From the NCBI GenBank assembly GCA_010206265.1, contig VIQV01000016.1:39196-103195 (forward strand): DNA of 64,000 nt. The letters are read 5' to 3'. The notes under the pieces were generated by a model, which worked only from the letters and a program-made list of their open reading frames with translations, was not told where the DNA came from and did no database searches. This DNA comes from Lachnospiraceae bacterium MD329 (GTDB taxonomy: Bacteria; Bacillota; Clostridia; UBA1381). Shown one piece after another: positions 8,369 through 17,179 of the stretch. Numbering within the stretch: position 1 is the first letter of the stretch; each line of letters opens with the position of its first letter. The translations under genes and the position numbers were made by a program.

Positions 8369-10206
8369 TGAATAAATTCAACCTTCTCAGATATCTGAGC
8401 AAATGGAAGTATCTTATATTCCTTGTCTGTGTTTTTGGCGCGTTTGTCGTGTATAAGTACGCTATGTACAATCAGGAATATACTGCAAGTACGGTAATCA
8501 GCTTTACAAATCCCGACGCGTCAAGCGGAAAGACACCGAGCGGCAATGATTTGGACGTTACGGAGATATATTCTGCGTCGGTAATTACCAATGTGCTTGA
8601 GGATTTGAACCTTAATATAGGAGCGGACGCTATACGTTCTAAGTGCCGTGTTGAAGGAATAACTCCTGCTGATGAGGAAGTCAGAAAAGAGGCTATTCTG
8701 GAACAGGGAGAAGAATATGAATTTTTCCCTACTGATTATGTAGTATCATTTTCTGTGGGAAGTGAATACGATAAGAACTTCGCGCATACGGTATTGGATT
8801 CCATTATTAAAAATTACTTTGCGGTTTATGGTGAAAAGTATATAAATCAGCAGACACTTCCAAATAATAATGTACGCGGTACGGACAATCATTATGATTA
8901 CATAGAACGCGCTGAAATTCTGGATTCGTGGGCAGAGAATATATCGAATTATCTCACTGCGAAAAAGGAAACTCAGCCGAATTACAGAAGTGCGGCAACG
9001 GGATATTCCTTCAGTGACCTTTATGAGATTTATAAGTCGTATCTTGATTACGATATACCTCAGATATATTCTCTTATTCTTGAACAGGAGGTTACTGAGG
9101 ACAGAGGTACGCTTATTAAGAAATACCAAAGTGATATTGCTACATATGAACTGGATTTACAGAATATGCAGCTGAAAATTAATGATTTGAGTGACCTTAT
9201 AAATAAGTACAGTACGAAGAATAAGGAAGGCGCTGAATATCATTTTGGTACAGATTCCGAAAAGGGCAATACCTCAAGCGATTATATTTTAAAAGACGTT
9301 TATGAGGACCGTAACGAGGAATGGCGTGTGGCAAGTGAAACGACATATGACAGTCTTATAGCGGAATTTGTTGAACTTGAGGCGGAAAAGGAAAAATTGC
9401 AGGTTGATATTGAGCATAAGCGTAAAATTCTGAATATATTTACTCAGGAGGGTGACGACGAGGCGGCAGAAAATAAGAGTAATACAAAAGAAATAGAAGA
9501 CAGTCTTAATGAGCTTTCAAAGACGCTTGATGATATGTATGTAATTGTTTCGGATACTGTGGACGAGTATAACCAGTATGTAGGCGCATACAATGTATCA
9601 ACGCTTGCAAGTATTACGACTGACGAGAAGATTAATGTAAGAATGTATATTTTCCTTGCGATTATTATATTCTTCTTCGGAGGCTGTATAGGAGCTATTA
9701 TCCTCGGACGTTCCAAGGAATTTTTGGATTATATTATGTATACCGACAGAAAGACGGGACTTCCGAACAGAGCTATGTGCGATGTTGAAATTGAAAAGTA
9801 TGCTTCTGAGAAACTGAAGGATTCATTCGTGTTTGCACTGATAAAAATAGATAATCTGAAGTATGTAAATGATAAAGGCGGACGTGAGGCAGGTGACGCA
9901 CTGCTGAAGGCATTCGGTAAGATATTAAAGCGTGCGGCGTCGAGCTACGGTTTCGCAGGCTATAACGGCAGCGACCAGTTTATAGGTATGTTTGAGGAAT
10001 GTACTTTGCAGCGTGCAAATGATTTTAAGCAGTACCTTGAGGAGCTTGTGAACTATCACAATGTTCAGTCACCGAGCGCGACTATCAAGGTGAGCGTAGT
10101 TGTTGCTGAAACGAACGATGAAAAGATTTACGATATGAGAAAGCTTATGGGAGCCGCTTTCCGTAAAGCGTCGGCTAATACTCAGCAGGAAAGTAAAAAT
10201 CAGTAA
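8368..10206 (+). CDS. Wzz-like protein fused to a degenerate GGDEF domain
   Basis: A 612-residue two-part protein. The first part repeats the chain-length topology: a membrane span near residues 11-30, an extracytoplasmic segment with several long coiled-coil stretches (about 250-400), and a second span near 428-448. The cytoplasmic C-terminus starting near residue 456 reads TDRKTGLPNRAM, then KYVNDKGGREAGDALL, the hallmarks of a GGDEF diguanylate-cyclase fold. The signature itself is degraded: G534-S-D-Q-F538 replaces GGDEF, and no RxxD inhibitory site precedes it. Catalysis is therefore unlikely, and nucleotide sensing is the better guess. ATG 8368 with AAGGAGGG upstream was chosen; it overlaps the previous stop. 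Confidence 0.8.
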   Translation: MNKFNLLRYLSKWKYLIFLVCVFGAFVVYKYAMYNQEYTASTVISFTNPDASSGKTPSGNDLDVTEIYSASVITNVLEDLNLNIGADAIRSKCRVEGITPADEEVRKEAILEQGEEYEFFPTDYVVSFSVGSEYDKNFAHTVLDSIIKNYFAVYGEKYINQQTLPNNNVRGTDNHYDYIERAEILDSWAENISNYLTAKKETQPNYRSAATGYSFSDLYEIYKSYLDYDIPQIYSLILEQEVTEDRGTLIKKYQSDIATYELDLQNMQLKINDLSDLINKYSTKNKEGAEYHFGTDSEKGNTSSDYILKDVYEDRNEEWRVASETTYDSLIAEFVELEAEKEKLQVDIEHKRKILNIFTQEGDDEAAENKSNTKEIEDSLNELSKTLDDMYVIVSDTVDEYNQYVGAYNVSTLASITTDEKINVRMYIFLAIIIFFFGGCIGAIILGRSKEFLDYIMYTDRKTGLPNRAMCDVEIEKYASEKLKDSFVFALIKIDNLKYVNDKGGREAGDALLKAFGKILKRAASSYGFAGYNGSDQFIGMFEECTLQRANDFKQYLEELVNYHNVQSPSATIKVSVVVAETNDEKIYDMRKLMGAAFRKASANTQQESKNQ

Positions 10207-10221
10207 AGGAGGATAATCGCT

Positions 10222-11118
10222 ATGAATGAAAACGAAAAGTTTGATACTGAGCAGGAGGCTATAGCGCCTCAAAAGTCTAAAAAGAAACATTCCGCTGTAT
10301 GGCGTATTATCCTTGCTCTGATAATTATTATAGGATTGTATGCGTTGTATAATATGTATCAGAATACACAGCTTGAGAAGAATTTTTATCAGGTGCAGTC
10401 TGATAAGGTGATAGGTAATGTTCGGGTTGTATGCATTTCAGACCTTCATATGAAGGAGTTTGGCAATGATAATGAAAGACTGAAAGAAACAATAGAAAAT
10501 CTGTCGCCCGACATTATAGCGGTTGTCGGTGATATGAATATGGAAAGCAGACCTGATGATTACGGAGTGGTTCTGACATTGTGCAGGGCGCTGAATAATA
10601 TTGCGCCTGTATACTATTCTCTGGGCAATCACGAGATAGACGCTATGCTATTCAGTGATTCCGCCATTTATGACGATATCAAGGCGGCAGGAATAAAAAT
10701 TATGAATAATGAAAGCGAAACCGTTGATATAAAGGGAACGCCGATAGATATCATTGGTCTTACGCAGGGACCCGATACATATTATGATTACGGAATACAG
10801 TTTTTCAACAAGGCTATGAATGCCACGGATAATTTCAAGCTTGTACTGACTCATTATCCGGAAAATTTCCTTGGAGTGCTTGAGGAGTATAATATCGACC
10901 TTGCACTTTCAGGTCACGCGCACGGCGGTCAGGTAAGACTGCCTTGGATAGGCGGATTGTATTCGGCGGATCAAGGATTTTTACCTGAACTATGCGACGG
11001 TTATCACGAAATAGAAAACAGTAAGCTTATTGTCACTCGCGGACTGGGTAAGTCGGGGGTTATACCGAGAATAAACAATAAACCCGAAGTTTCGGTTGTG
11101 GATATAAGCTGGTATTAA
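10222..11118 (+). CDS. YkuE-like membrane-anchored metallophosphoesterase
   Basis: A 298-residue calcineurin-like phosphoesterase. A lysine-rich cytoplasmic stretch precedes one membrane segment at about residues 30-48, so the catalytic domain should face outward. Metal ligands are all visible: SDLH, GDMN, GNHE, the lone histidine of LTHYPEN, and SGHAHGGQ. YkuE relatives and UDP-diacylglucosamine pyrophosphohydrolases share this set. The gene follows the Wzz-GGDEF gene by 15 bases, with AAAGGAGG before the ATG, and precedes the initiating transferase, so it is an integral operon member. The substrate may be a lipid-linked sugar phosphate or pyrophosphate of the pathway; that is inference. Confidence 0.85.
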   Translation: MNENEKFDTEQEAIAPQKSKKKHSAVWRIILALIIIIGLYALYNMYQNTQLEKNFYQVQSDKVIGNVRVVCISDLHMKEFGNDNERLKETIENLSPDIIAVVGDMNMESRPDDYGVVLTLCRALNNIAPVYYSLGNHEIDAMLFSDSAIYDDIKAAGIKIMNNESETVDIKGTPIDIIGLTQGPDTYYDYGIQFFNKAMNATDNFKLVLTHYPENFLGVLEEYNIDLALSGHAHGGQVRLPWIGGLYSADQGFLPELCDGYHEIENSKLIVTRGLGKSGVIPRINNKPEVSVVDISWY

Positions 11119-11132
11119 AAGGTGTGGGCGAT

Positions 11133-11789
11133 ATGTTATTACAAGAGGAACGAGAGCAGGTTATTATAACAGCAGAGGATTTGAACAGACCCGTATATGA
11201 GGTTTTCAAACGGGTTTTAGATTTTGTGCTCTCATTATTTGCCTTAGTAATACTGTTGCCCGTTTTTCTTGTTACTGCAGCGGCGGTTAAAAGCGACGGA
11301 GGAAACGTGATTTATAAGCAAAAGCGAGTCGGTAAAAACAACAAACTGTTTGATATGTATAAATTCAGAAGTATGTGTATAGGCGCTGAGAATATGCGCG
11401 CGGAGCTTATGAAGTACAATGAAATGGACGGACCTGTTTTTAAGATTAAAAATGACCCTCGTATAACGAAGGTCGGTAAATTTATAAGGAAGTACAGTAT
11501 AGACGAACTGCCGCAGCTTGTGAATATTCTTAAAGGTGATATGAGTATTGTCGGACCACGTCCGCCGCTGCTCGATGAGGTGGCGCAGTATACGGACTAT
11601 CACCGTCAGCGTTTGATGGTAACACCCGGACTGACCTGTTTCTGGCAGGCATACGGCAGGAGCGATTTATCCTTTGAAGACTGGGTTGATATGGATATGA
11701 AATACATAAAACGAAGGAGCATTTCACTTGATATATCGCTTATAATAAGAACTGTATATGCAGTAATATTTAAGCGCGGAGCATATTAA
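11133..11789 (+). CDS. Initiating undecaprenyl-phosphate sugar phosphotransferase
   Basis: A 218-residue bacterial sugar transferase (PF02397 type), which transfers a hexose-1-phosphate from a UDP-sugar to undecaprenyl phosphate to begin each repeat unit. A single N-terminal membrane segment (about residues 29-52) leads into the catalytic domain. That domain has YKFRSM, DPRITKVGKFIRKYSIDELPQ, IVGPRPP and PGLTCFWQAYGRSDLSFEDW. At 218 residues it is the minimal monotopic form, like PglC or EpsL-type enzymes, without the WbaP N-terminal domain. ATG 11133 lies about 10 bases after AAAAGG; a GTG at 11124 is too close to that site. It is the last gene of the operon, ahead of a terminator. Confidence 0.92.
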   Translation: MLLQEEREQVIITAEDLNRPVYEVFKRVLDFVLSLFALVILLPVFLVTAAAVKSDGGNVIYKQKRVGKNNKLFDMYKFRSMCIGAENMRAELMKYNEMDGPVFKIKNDPRITKVGKFIRKYSIDELPQLVNILKGDMSIVGPRPPLLDEVAQYTDYHRQRLMVTPGLTCFWQAYGRSDLSFEDWVDMDMKYIKRRSISLDISLIIRTVYAVIFKRGAY

Positions 11790-11790
11790 A

Positions 11791-11817
11791 AAAGGACTGA
11801 AGATTCAGTCCTTTTTT
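11791..11817. terminator. Terminator ending the exopolysaccharide operon
   Basis: Stem GGACTGA, loop AGAT, stem TCAGTCC with flanking A and T runs. It sits between convergent genes and can act in both directions; the end of the minus-strand regulator overlaps it. It differs by one base pair from the GGACTGC stems elsewhere in the window. Confidence 0.85.
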
Positions 11818-12184
11818 AGTTCAATTCAGAAAGCTTTTTTTTGATAATATCAAAAGTTTCGTCGCTTATAATATGTTCAATTTTACAGGCGTCGTGTGCG
11901 GCGGTGGTTTCGTTTACACCGAGCTTTGCAAGAAACTGCGAAAGTATATTATGACGTTCGTAAATCTTTTCTGCAACATTTTTACCGCTGTCTGTAAGCA
12001 AAATCATACCGTTCGGGTCAAATGTGATATATCCGTTATCTTTTAACAGAGCCACGGCACGGCTTACGCTCGGTTTGGAAACGCCCAGCTCGTTTGCAAT
12101 ATCTATTGAACGCACATATCCGAAACGATTTTTTAAAACAAGTATTGTTTCGAGATACATTTCTCCCGATTCGTGTAGTTCCAT
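11816..12184 (-). CDS. MntR/DtxR-family metal-dependent repressor
   Basis: A 122-residue regulator of the DtxR/MntR family, probably manganese responsive. The N-terminal winged helix (about residues 1-62) has IDIANELGVSKPSVSRAVALLKDNGYI as the recognition region. The dimerisation half carries metal-ligand candidates typical of MntR: the N-terminal LHESGEMYLETI, ERH near residue 77, and AAHDACKIEHIIS. Length fits the short MntR form without an SH3-like domain. It has its own promoter. The mntP and riboswitch-controlled antiporter genes elsewhere in this window are plausible targets, although no operator was identified there. Confidence 0.87.
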   Translation of the reverse strand: MELHESGEMYLETILVLKNRFGYVRSIDIANELGVSKPSVSRAVALLKDNGYITFDPNGMILLTDSGKNVAEKIYERHNILSQFLAKLGVNETTAAHDACKIEHIISDETFDIIKKKLSELN

Positions 12185-12216
12185 TGTTTAATCTCCTCAA
12201 AATTTGTATTAAAAAT

Positions 12217-12245
12217 ATTCTATCACATAAATGACAAAGTTTCAA
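12217..12245 (-). promoter_or_regulatory. Promoter of the MntR-like gene
   Basis: Minus strand TTGAAA (12240-12245), 17-base spacer, TAGAAT (12217-12222), with GAGGAG before the ATG at 12184. Confidence 0.6.
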
Positions 12246-12254
12246 GTTAAATTC

Positions 12255-13265
12255 TTACTTGTTTATAAGCTCGCCGATATTGTTTATCTGAATAGATATT
12301 GTGCCGTCTTCGTTATTGATAAATTCTATGTAGTCGTTATTCTGATAATATTCGGCAGGGAAAACAAGTTCTATACCTATGTCTGTAACTATTTTAACGT
12401 TTGACGACAGTTTTTTTGTAACATAGCTGTTTACCTCAACTTTTTGCGGCACGTTTGCTTTTTCTATTTTTTCCATAAACTCGTCACGCATACCCGGTTT
12501 ACCGTCAAAGAGCTTTTCGGCTACTTTTTCTGTTTCAATATATTCGGTGTCGCCCTCTTCAACGCTTTCTGTAACGTATTCCTTCATTTTAGAAAGTGTT
12601 TCAAGAGTATCGCCGCCGTTTTCTTCCGTAACCTGTTTTGCGATTTTTTTAACAGCATTTACCGATTCTCTCGAAGAAATATCATAAATACATTCAAGCA
12701 GTACGTCGGCGATTAAATCAGTGGTTTCACCGTCAATTTTGCGTTTTTTACTTTTATATTTAATAGTAAAATCATCTGTATGAATAAATGCACATTCGCT
12801 TATTTTCTGAGATGTGGTGGGAAGTATTGCGTAATGATTTATAATCTGATTTTTCACGCTGCCTTCGTCCTGCATTACCTGATGTGTGTATCCGATTTTA
12901 TTATCGCATTTAAGTACGGCTATAACGGGTCTGTCATTTATAATACAGTCACATATAATCAAGTCTGAGGAGTCAGGCTTGTCCGACTGGCTTACTCCTT
13001 CATAAATACGTTCAGCTGCAAAACGCGAAAGTGTTATAAAATAGTCCTCGCTTTTCTTGTATTCCGCGAGATGATATTTCAATCCGCTGTTTTCGGAAAA
13101 CTCACCGTTTCTCAAACTTGCGTCGTCAAATACTTTTTCAATATGTTTTGTTATAAAACTGTTTATGCTTGCGTCTGTAATATCAAGTTCTTCGTCAGAG
13201 TAAACGCTGACGCCTGAATTACAGTCAAGAATATGTAAAATTGCTTTTTTTAGCGCTGCTATCAT
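12255..13265 (-). CDS. Nucleoid-associated protein, NdpA/YejK-like
   Basis: A 336-residue protein matching the NdpA (37-kDa nucleoid-associated) family in its Firmicutes form: KKAILHILDCNSGVSVYSDEELD at the start, NKIGYTHQV in the middle and NHYAILP after it. The biochemical role in Firmicutes is not established. The start was placed at ATG 13265 because AAAGGAC sits about 8 bases upstream and family members begin MI.KKAILHIL; an in-frame ATG 30 bases earlier lacks a ribosome-binding site. The gene stands alone between the MntR-like gene's promoter and a terminator. Confidence 0.75.
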   Translation of the reverse strand: MIAALKKAILHILDCNSGVSVYSDEELDITDASINSFITKHIEKVFDDASLRNGEFSENSGLKYHLAEYKKSEDYFITLSRFAAERIYEGVSQSDKPDSSDLIICDCIINDRPVIAVLKCDNKIGYTHQVMQDEGSVKNQIINHYAILPTTSQKISECAFIHTDDFTIKYKSKKRKIDGETTDLIADVLLECIYDISSRESVNAVKKIAKQVTEENGGDTLETLSKMKEYVTESVEEGDTEYIETEKVAEKLFDGKPGMRDEFMEKIEKANVPQKVEVNSYVTKKLSSNVKIVTDIGIELVFPAEYYQNNDYIEFINNEDGTISIQINNIGELINK

Positions 13266-13335
13266 TTTATTTGTCCTTTCTGATATGTCATACAATATAT
13301 TATATCATAAAACAGATAAAAAGTAAATAATAAAA

Positions 13336-13351
13336 TCCCCCGTAAGGGGGA
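13336..13351 (-). terminator. Short terminator downstream of the 410-residue protein gene
   Basis: Read on the minus strand, TCCCCC, loop TTAC, GGGGGA, then ATTTTATTATT. The stem is short but pure GC at its core. It separates the unknown membrane protein gene from the NdpA-like gene. Confidence 0.55.
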
Positions 13352-13368
13352 CAGTAAATACATTTTAC

Positions 13369-14601
13369 TTAACGGCGTTTGTCACGCAGCAGGGCGGCTA
13401 TAGCAAATATAAAACCTACAATACCTACAATACCAACTGATATTATAAGCAGCAATACGGGCAGCATTATTTTACTGTTCTTGAACGGAGTTTTAGTGTC
13501 CTTGTTGTCTTCGGATTTAGTGTCCCCTAAAGCGGGGGAGTATTGCATAACTTCTTCTGCTGACGGAAGATTTTTTCCCATACCGAGTCTGAGAAGTGAG
13601 TAGTGACTATCTGATTTTTGCATTATAGCAAAACTATATTCGGGAGTTTTAGTGTCCCCTTCTGTGTAAATGTCGGAAAATACAATATAAACGGCATTGC
13701 CGCCGAGGTCGTATATACCGATTATATCTTTAATTTCAGTAGAGAAGAATACGTCAAATCCGCCTGTATAGTAATAGTAACCTCCGCTGTAGCAAAATCC
13801 GCGGTTTAGAAGATTATTTACTGGAGGTTTTTCGGGTGAAATGCGGAGAATGTTTTCCATAATGTAATCAATAAAGCTGCTGCCTGCTATAGACACGTTA
13901 TTGTAACCAAGACTGCTGCTGCTTCCTGTCATTGGGTCAATATCGGTAAGTACCTTAAAATTTTGATGTGTGTAAAGTACATATTTAAAAATAGTATCAT
14001 AATCATAGTTTTTTATATCAAAACTCATAAGGTCGGCGCAGGCGGACAGCATAGTTTTAATATCTTTTAAATCTTCTTCGGAAACTGCATTGATTCTGTT
14101 CTGGAACGGATACTCAGTAATCGTTTTCTGTTTAAGCTGATTCAGGCAGTGAAAAATTTCATCTCTGTTTATAAAAACAGACAGCTTGCCGTTTTTGATT
14201 TCAGCAATAGGTTTAACCCTCTCTGAACGGATTGGTTCAACACGGACAAAGGAATCGTTTTGCAGTGTAAAAAAAGTATCAGTACCACTTAAAATATAGC
14301 TTGTATCGTCTTTTTCGGCAATTGACAATCTTGCAGTCAGAGGAAGACTTACGGTATCTGTAAGCTGTATGCCGTCTGCGTCGTCATAGACACGGCATTC
14401 CGCTGAACCGTTATTTGCAATCACAACGAAAAGTGACTGACGATTTTCAAAATTTAATTCGTCTGCATATATAATGCCGTTTTCGCTTATACCGTATTCT
14501 GAAATTATATCCGAGAGCACCTTGTCAAACTGCGCTGACGCAAAGGCTGTAGAAGTAAAACAGCTAAGTATAAAAACTATCAGAATAATTACTTTTTTCA
14601 C
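13369..14601 (-). CDS. Unknown exported, membrane-anchored protein
   Basis: Not recognised. The 410-residue product has a clear signal peptide (KKVIILIVFILSCFTSTAFA, cleavage near residue 21). About 350 hydrophilic residues follow, then a single hydrophobic segment near residues 378-402 and the basic tail RDKRR, so it should be anchored with its bulk outside the cell. There is no LPXTG motif. The exported part has an aromatic glycine-rich stretch, GFCYSGGYYYYTGGFDVFF. The gene stands alone with AAGGTGGTG upstream of the ATG. A surface or sporulation-envelope role is possible, but nothing in the sequence shows one. Confidence 0.6.
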   Translation of the reverse strand: MKKVIILIVFILSCFTSTAFASAQFDKVLSDIISEYGISENGIIYADELNFENRQSLFVVIANNGSAECRVYDDADGIQLTDTVSLPLTARLSIAEKDDTSYILSGTDTFFTLQNDSFVRVEPIRSERVKPIAEIKNGKLSVFINRDEIFHCLNQLKQKTITEYPFQNRINAVSEEDLKDIKTMLSACADLMSFDIKNYDYDTIFKYVLYTHQNFKVLTDIDPMTGSSSSLGYNNVSIAGSSFIDYIMENILRISPEKPPVNNLLNRGFCYSGGYYYYTGGFDVFFSTEIKDIIGIYDLGGNAVYIVFSDIYTEGDTKTPEYSFAIMQKSDSHYSLLRLGMGKNLPSAEEVMQYSPALGDTKSEDNKDTKTPFKNSKIMLPVLLLIISVGIVGIVGFIFAIAALLRDKRR

Positions 14602-14736
14602 CTAAATCACCACCTTCACTATAGCTTTTCCTAAAAAACTAAAAAAGTTTCATATTTTTTTGTAAAAAAAATGTGAAAAAGCGTGTAAGATATGGTAAAA
14701 TGATTTTTATGGTATGATTTTATTGAAAATGAAGTT

Positions 14737-15165
14737 TTATGAACGCGATTTAAATAAATAGTAGTGCGGTTTTTCTTCTCCGAAAAATAGATAACGCAAA
14801 TAGTCGTCTGTAACTATGCAAACACCGCTTAATAAAAACCATAGAAACATAAACGGCAGACATACCTGCCCTAAAATGTTAAACGGCATACCATAGTAAT
14901 CCCAGACGTGCATATGCAGCCATAAATTCAAAATGCAGCCGAATACAAATTCCAGCGCAGTGATAATAACTGCTCCAAGCAGCATTTGTCCTATAAATGG
15001 AATTTCAAGAGTATTTTTTTCGTTAAGAAATCCTACAATAAGAAAGCACAATCCGCCAAGAAAAAACATACTGATGTGTGAATAGCCCCTGAACAGAAGT
15101 TCAATAATAAGATAAGAAATACCGCCGAACGAGAGTAGAAACAAATGTTTTAAAAATCTTGCCAA
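14737..15165 (-). CDS. CmpB/DUF1113-like membrane protein
   Basis: A small polytopic protein of about 142 residues with four hydrophobic segments. The text GGISYLIIELLFRGYSHISMFFLGGLCFLIVG resembles the putative ABC-transporter CmpB family (PF06541), which is common in Firmicutes and has no settled function. The start is uncertain. TTG 15165 is preferred because AAAGGGG lies about 9 bases upstream; longer in-frame forms up to 15237 have no ribosome-binding site and would add a hydrophobic tail. No partner transporter gene is adjacent. Confidence 0.6.
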   Translation of the reverse strand: MARFLKHLFLLSFGGISYLIIELLFRGYSHISMFFLGGLCFLIVGFLNEKNTLEIPFIGQMLLGAVIITALEFVFGCILNLWLHMHVWDYYGMPFNILGQVCLPFMFLWFLLSGVCIVTDDYLRYLFFGEEKPHYYLFKSRS

Positions 15166-15285
15166 AACCGTCACCCCTTTTTTATGTATTGGTATTATTA
15201 TTTCCAAACATAAATATAAAAATACATTTGTCAACAAAAATTTACAAAATTTTCTCAGTGAATTTTTATATACGGAGATTGACTA

Positions 15286-15313
15286 AAAAACCACCCTTAT
15301 AAGGGTGGTTTTT
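15286..15313 (-). terminator. Terminator of typA
   Basis: AAAAACCACCCTTA and its exact complement form a perfect 28-base palindrome beginning 4 bases after the typA stop. The minus-strand transcript ends in a T run, and the plus-strand orientation would work equally well. Confidence 0.85.
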
Positions 15314-15316
15314 CTA

Positions 15317-17143
15317 TTATTTCTTTCTGCTTACTGACTTTGCACGCAAGCTTGTATTAAGAATTTTCTTTCTCATTCTCAGGTTTTCCGGAGTGACTTC
15401 CAAAAGCTCGTCGTCAGCAATAAAATCAAGACATTGTTCCAGACTCATATCACGCGGCGGAACAAGCTTTAATGCGTCGTCTGACCCTGACGCACGAGTG
15501 TTTGTCGCGTGCTTTTTCTTGCAGACGTTTACAACAACGTCCTCAAGTCTGGCATTTTCACCGACAATCATACCTTCATAAACTTTAACGCCTGCGCCTA
15601 CGAACAAGGTACCTCGTTCCTGAGCATTATACAGACCGTAAGTGACGGTTGTACCGTCCTCCCACGCTATAAGTGTACCGCGCGTTCTGCCTGTAAAATC
15701 GCCCTTATACGGTTCGTATTTTTCAAGAATACTGTTTATTATTCCCGTACCCTTTGTAGCAGTCAAAAGCTCACTGCGGTAACCGATAAGTCCGCGTGAC
15801 GGAATAAGAAATTCAAGCCGTGTATATCCCTGAGCGGTAGGCGCCATATTTGTCATTTCACCCTTGCGCTGAATAACGCCGTCCATAACGGTACCTGTAT
15901 ATTCGTCAGGTACATCAACGGTAAGACTTTCAATAGGTTCACATTTAACACCATCAATTTCCTTGTAGATAACAACAGGGTTTGATACCTGAAATTCATA
16001 ACCTTCACGGCGCATATTTTCTATAAGCACCGATAAATGAAGTTCGCCTCGTCCCGAAACAATAAAGCTTTCTGTTGAGTCTGTTTCCTCGACGCGCAGA
16101 CTGACGTTTGAGTCAAGCTCACGGAACAGTCTGTCACGAAGATGACGTGAGGTGACAAATTTACCGTCCTGACCTGCAAAAGGACTGTCATTTACGCTGA
16201 AAGTCATTGACAGTACAGGGTCGTCAATCTTAACAAACGGCAGCGGGTCGGGTGTGTTGGTGTCGCATACCGTTTCACCGATATTTATATCGGCAATACC
16301 TGATATTGCAACAACGTCACCTGCGCCCACCTCGTCGGCAGGTGTCTTTTTTAGTCCCTCAAACGTGTAAAGCTTGGTAGCCTTGCCGTGGGTGACTTTA
16401 CCGTCGTGACGGCATATTGAAAGCGGCATATTTACATTTATTTTTCCGCGCTCAATTTTTCCGACCGCAATTCTTCCCGTATACTCGTCGTAGTCGATAT
16501 TTGAAACAAGCATTTGGAAAGGCGCGTCGTCCTCGCACTTAGGGCAGGGGATATAATTTACTATTAATTCAAACAGGTCTGTAAGGTCCTCGTTTGGCTG
16601 TTCAGGATTGTATTCAGCCGTTGCCCACCCATCGCGGCCTGACGCGTAAATAACGGGTGTGTCAAGCTGTTCCTCTGTTGCGCCAAGGTCAATAAACAGA
16701 TCAAGCACCTCGTCAACCACCTCGTACGGTCTTGCGTTTGGACGGTCAACTTTGTTTACGACAATAACGGGCTTTAAGTCAAGCGCAAGCGCCTTTGACA
16801 GTACAAAACGCGTCTGCGGCATACAGCCCTCAAATGCGTCGACAAGTAAAAGTACGCCGTCAACCATTTCAAGTCCGCGTTCAACCTCGCCGCCGAAATC
16901 GGCGTGACCCGGTGTGTCTATAATGTTTATTTTTACGTCCTTATAATAAAGGGAAGTGTTTTTTGCAAGGATTGTAATGCCTCTTTCTTTTTCAAGGTCA
17001 TTGGAGTCCATAACACGCTCGTCCACCTGCTCATTTTCACGAAAAGTACCGCTCTGGGCAAGCATTGCGTCAACAAGTGTGGTTTTGCCGTGGTCAACGT
17101 GCGCTATAATTGCTATATTTCTTATGTTTTCACGATTAGTCAT
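15317..17143 (-). CDS. typA: Ribosome-associated GTPase TypA/BipA
   Basis: A 608-residue translational GTPase of the TypA/BipA family, which assists large-subunit assembly and cold or stress adaptation. G motifs are intact: AHVDHGKTT near residue 14, RGITILAKN, DTPGHADFGGEVER, and NKVDRP. Domains II, III and V follow, with the TypA-specific C-terminal region LIPSRGLIGYRSELLTATKG and HATNTRASGSDDALKL. Length is normal for the family. It is transcribed alone from a consensus-like promoter, and GAGGAG precedes the ATG. Confidence 0.97.
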   Translation of the reverse strand: MTNRENIRNIAIIAHVDHGKTTLVDAMLAQSGTFRENEQVDERVMDSNDLEKERGITILAKNTSLYYKDVKINIIDTPGHADFGGEVERGLEMVDGVLLLVDAFEGCMPQTRFVLSKALALDLKPVIVVNKVDRPNARPYEVVDEVLDLFIDLGATEEQLDTPVIYASGRDGWATAEYNPEQPNEDLTDLFELIVNYIPCPKCEDDAPFQMLVSNIDYDEYTGRIAVGKIERGKINVNMPLSICRHDGKVTHGKATKLYTFEGLKKTPADEVGAGDVVAISGIADINIGETVCDTNTPDPLPFVKIDDPVLSMTFSVNDSPFAGQDGKFVTSRHLRDRLFRELDSNVSLRVEETDSTESFIVSGRGELHLSVLIENMRREGYEFQVSNPVVIYKEIDGVKCEPIESLTVDVPDEYTGTVMDGVIQRKGEMTNMAPTAQGYTRLEFLIPSRGLIGYRSELLTATKGTGIINSILEKYEPYKGDFTGRTRGTLIAWEDGTTVTYGLYNAQERGTLFVGAGVKVYEGMIVGENARLEDVVVNVCKKKHATNTRASGSDDALKLVPPRDMSLEQCLDFIADDELLEVTPENLRMRKKILNTSLRAKSVSRKK

Positions 17144-17179
17144 TTTAATTTCTCCTCTGTGTATTTTTCTGACTACAAT

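Noticed and set aside
9736..10206. Active diguanylate cyclase in the polysaccharide operon
   Set aside because: The signature is GSDQF instead of GGDEF; loss of the second glycine and the glutamate makes catalysis unlikely.
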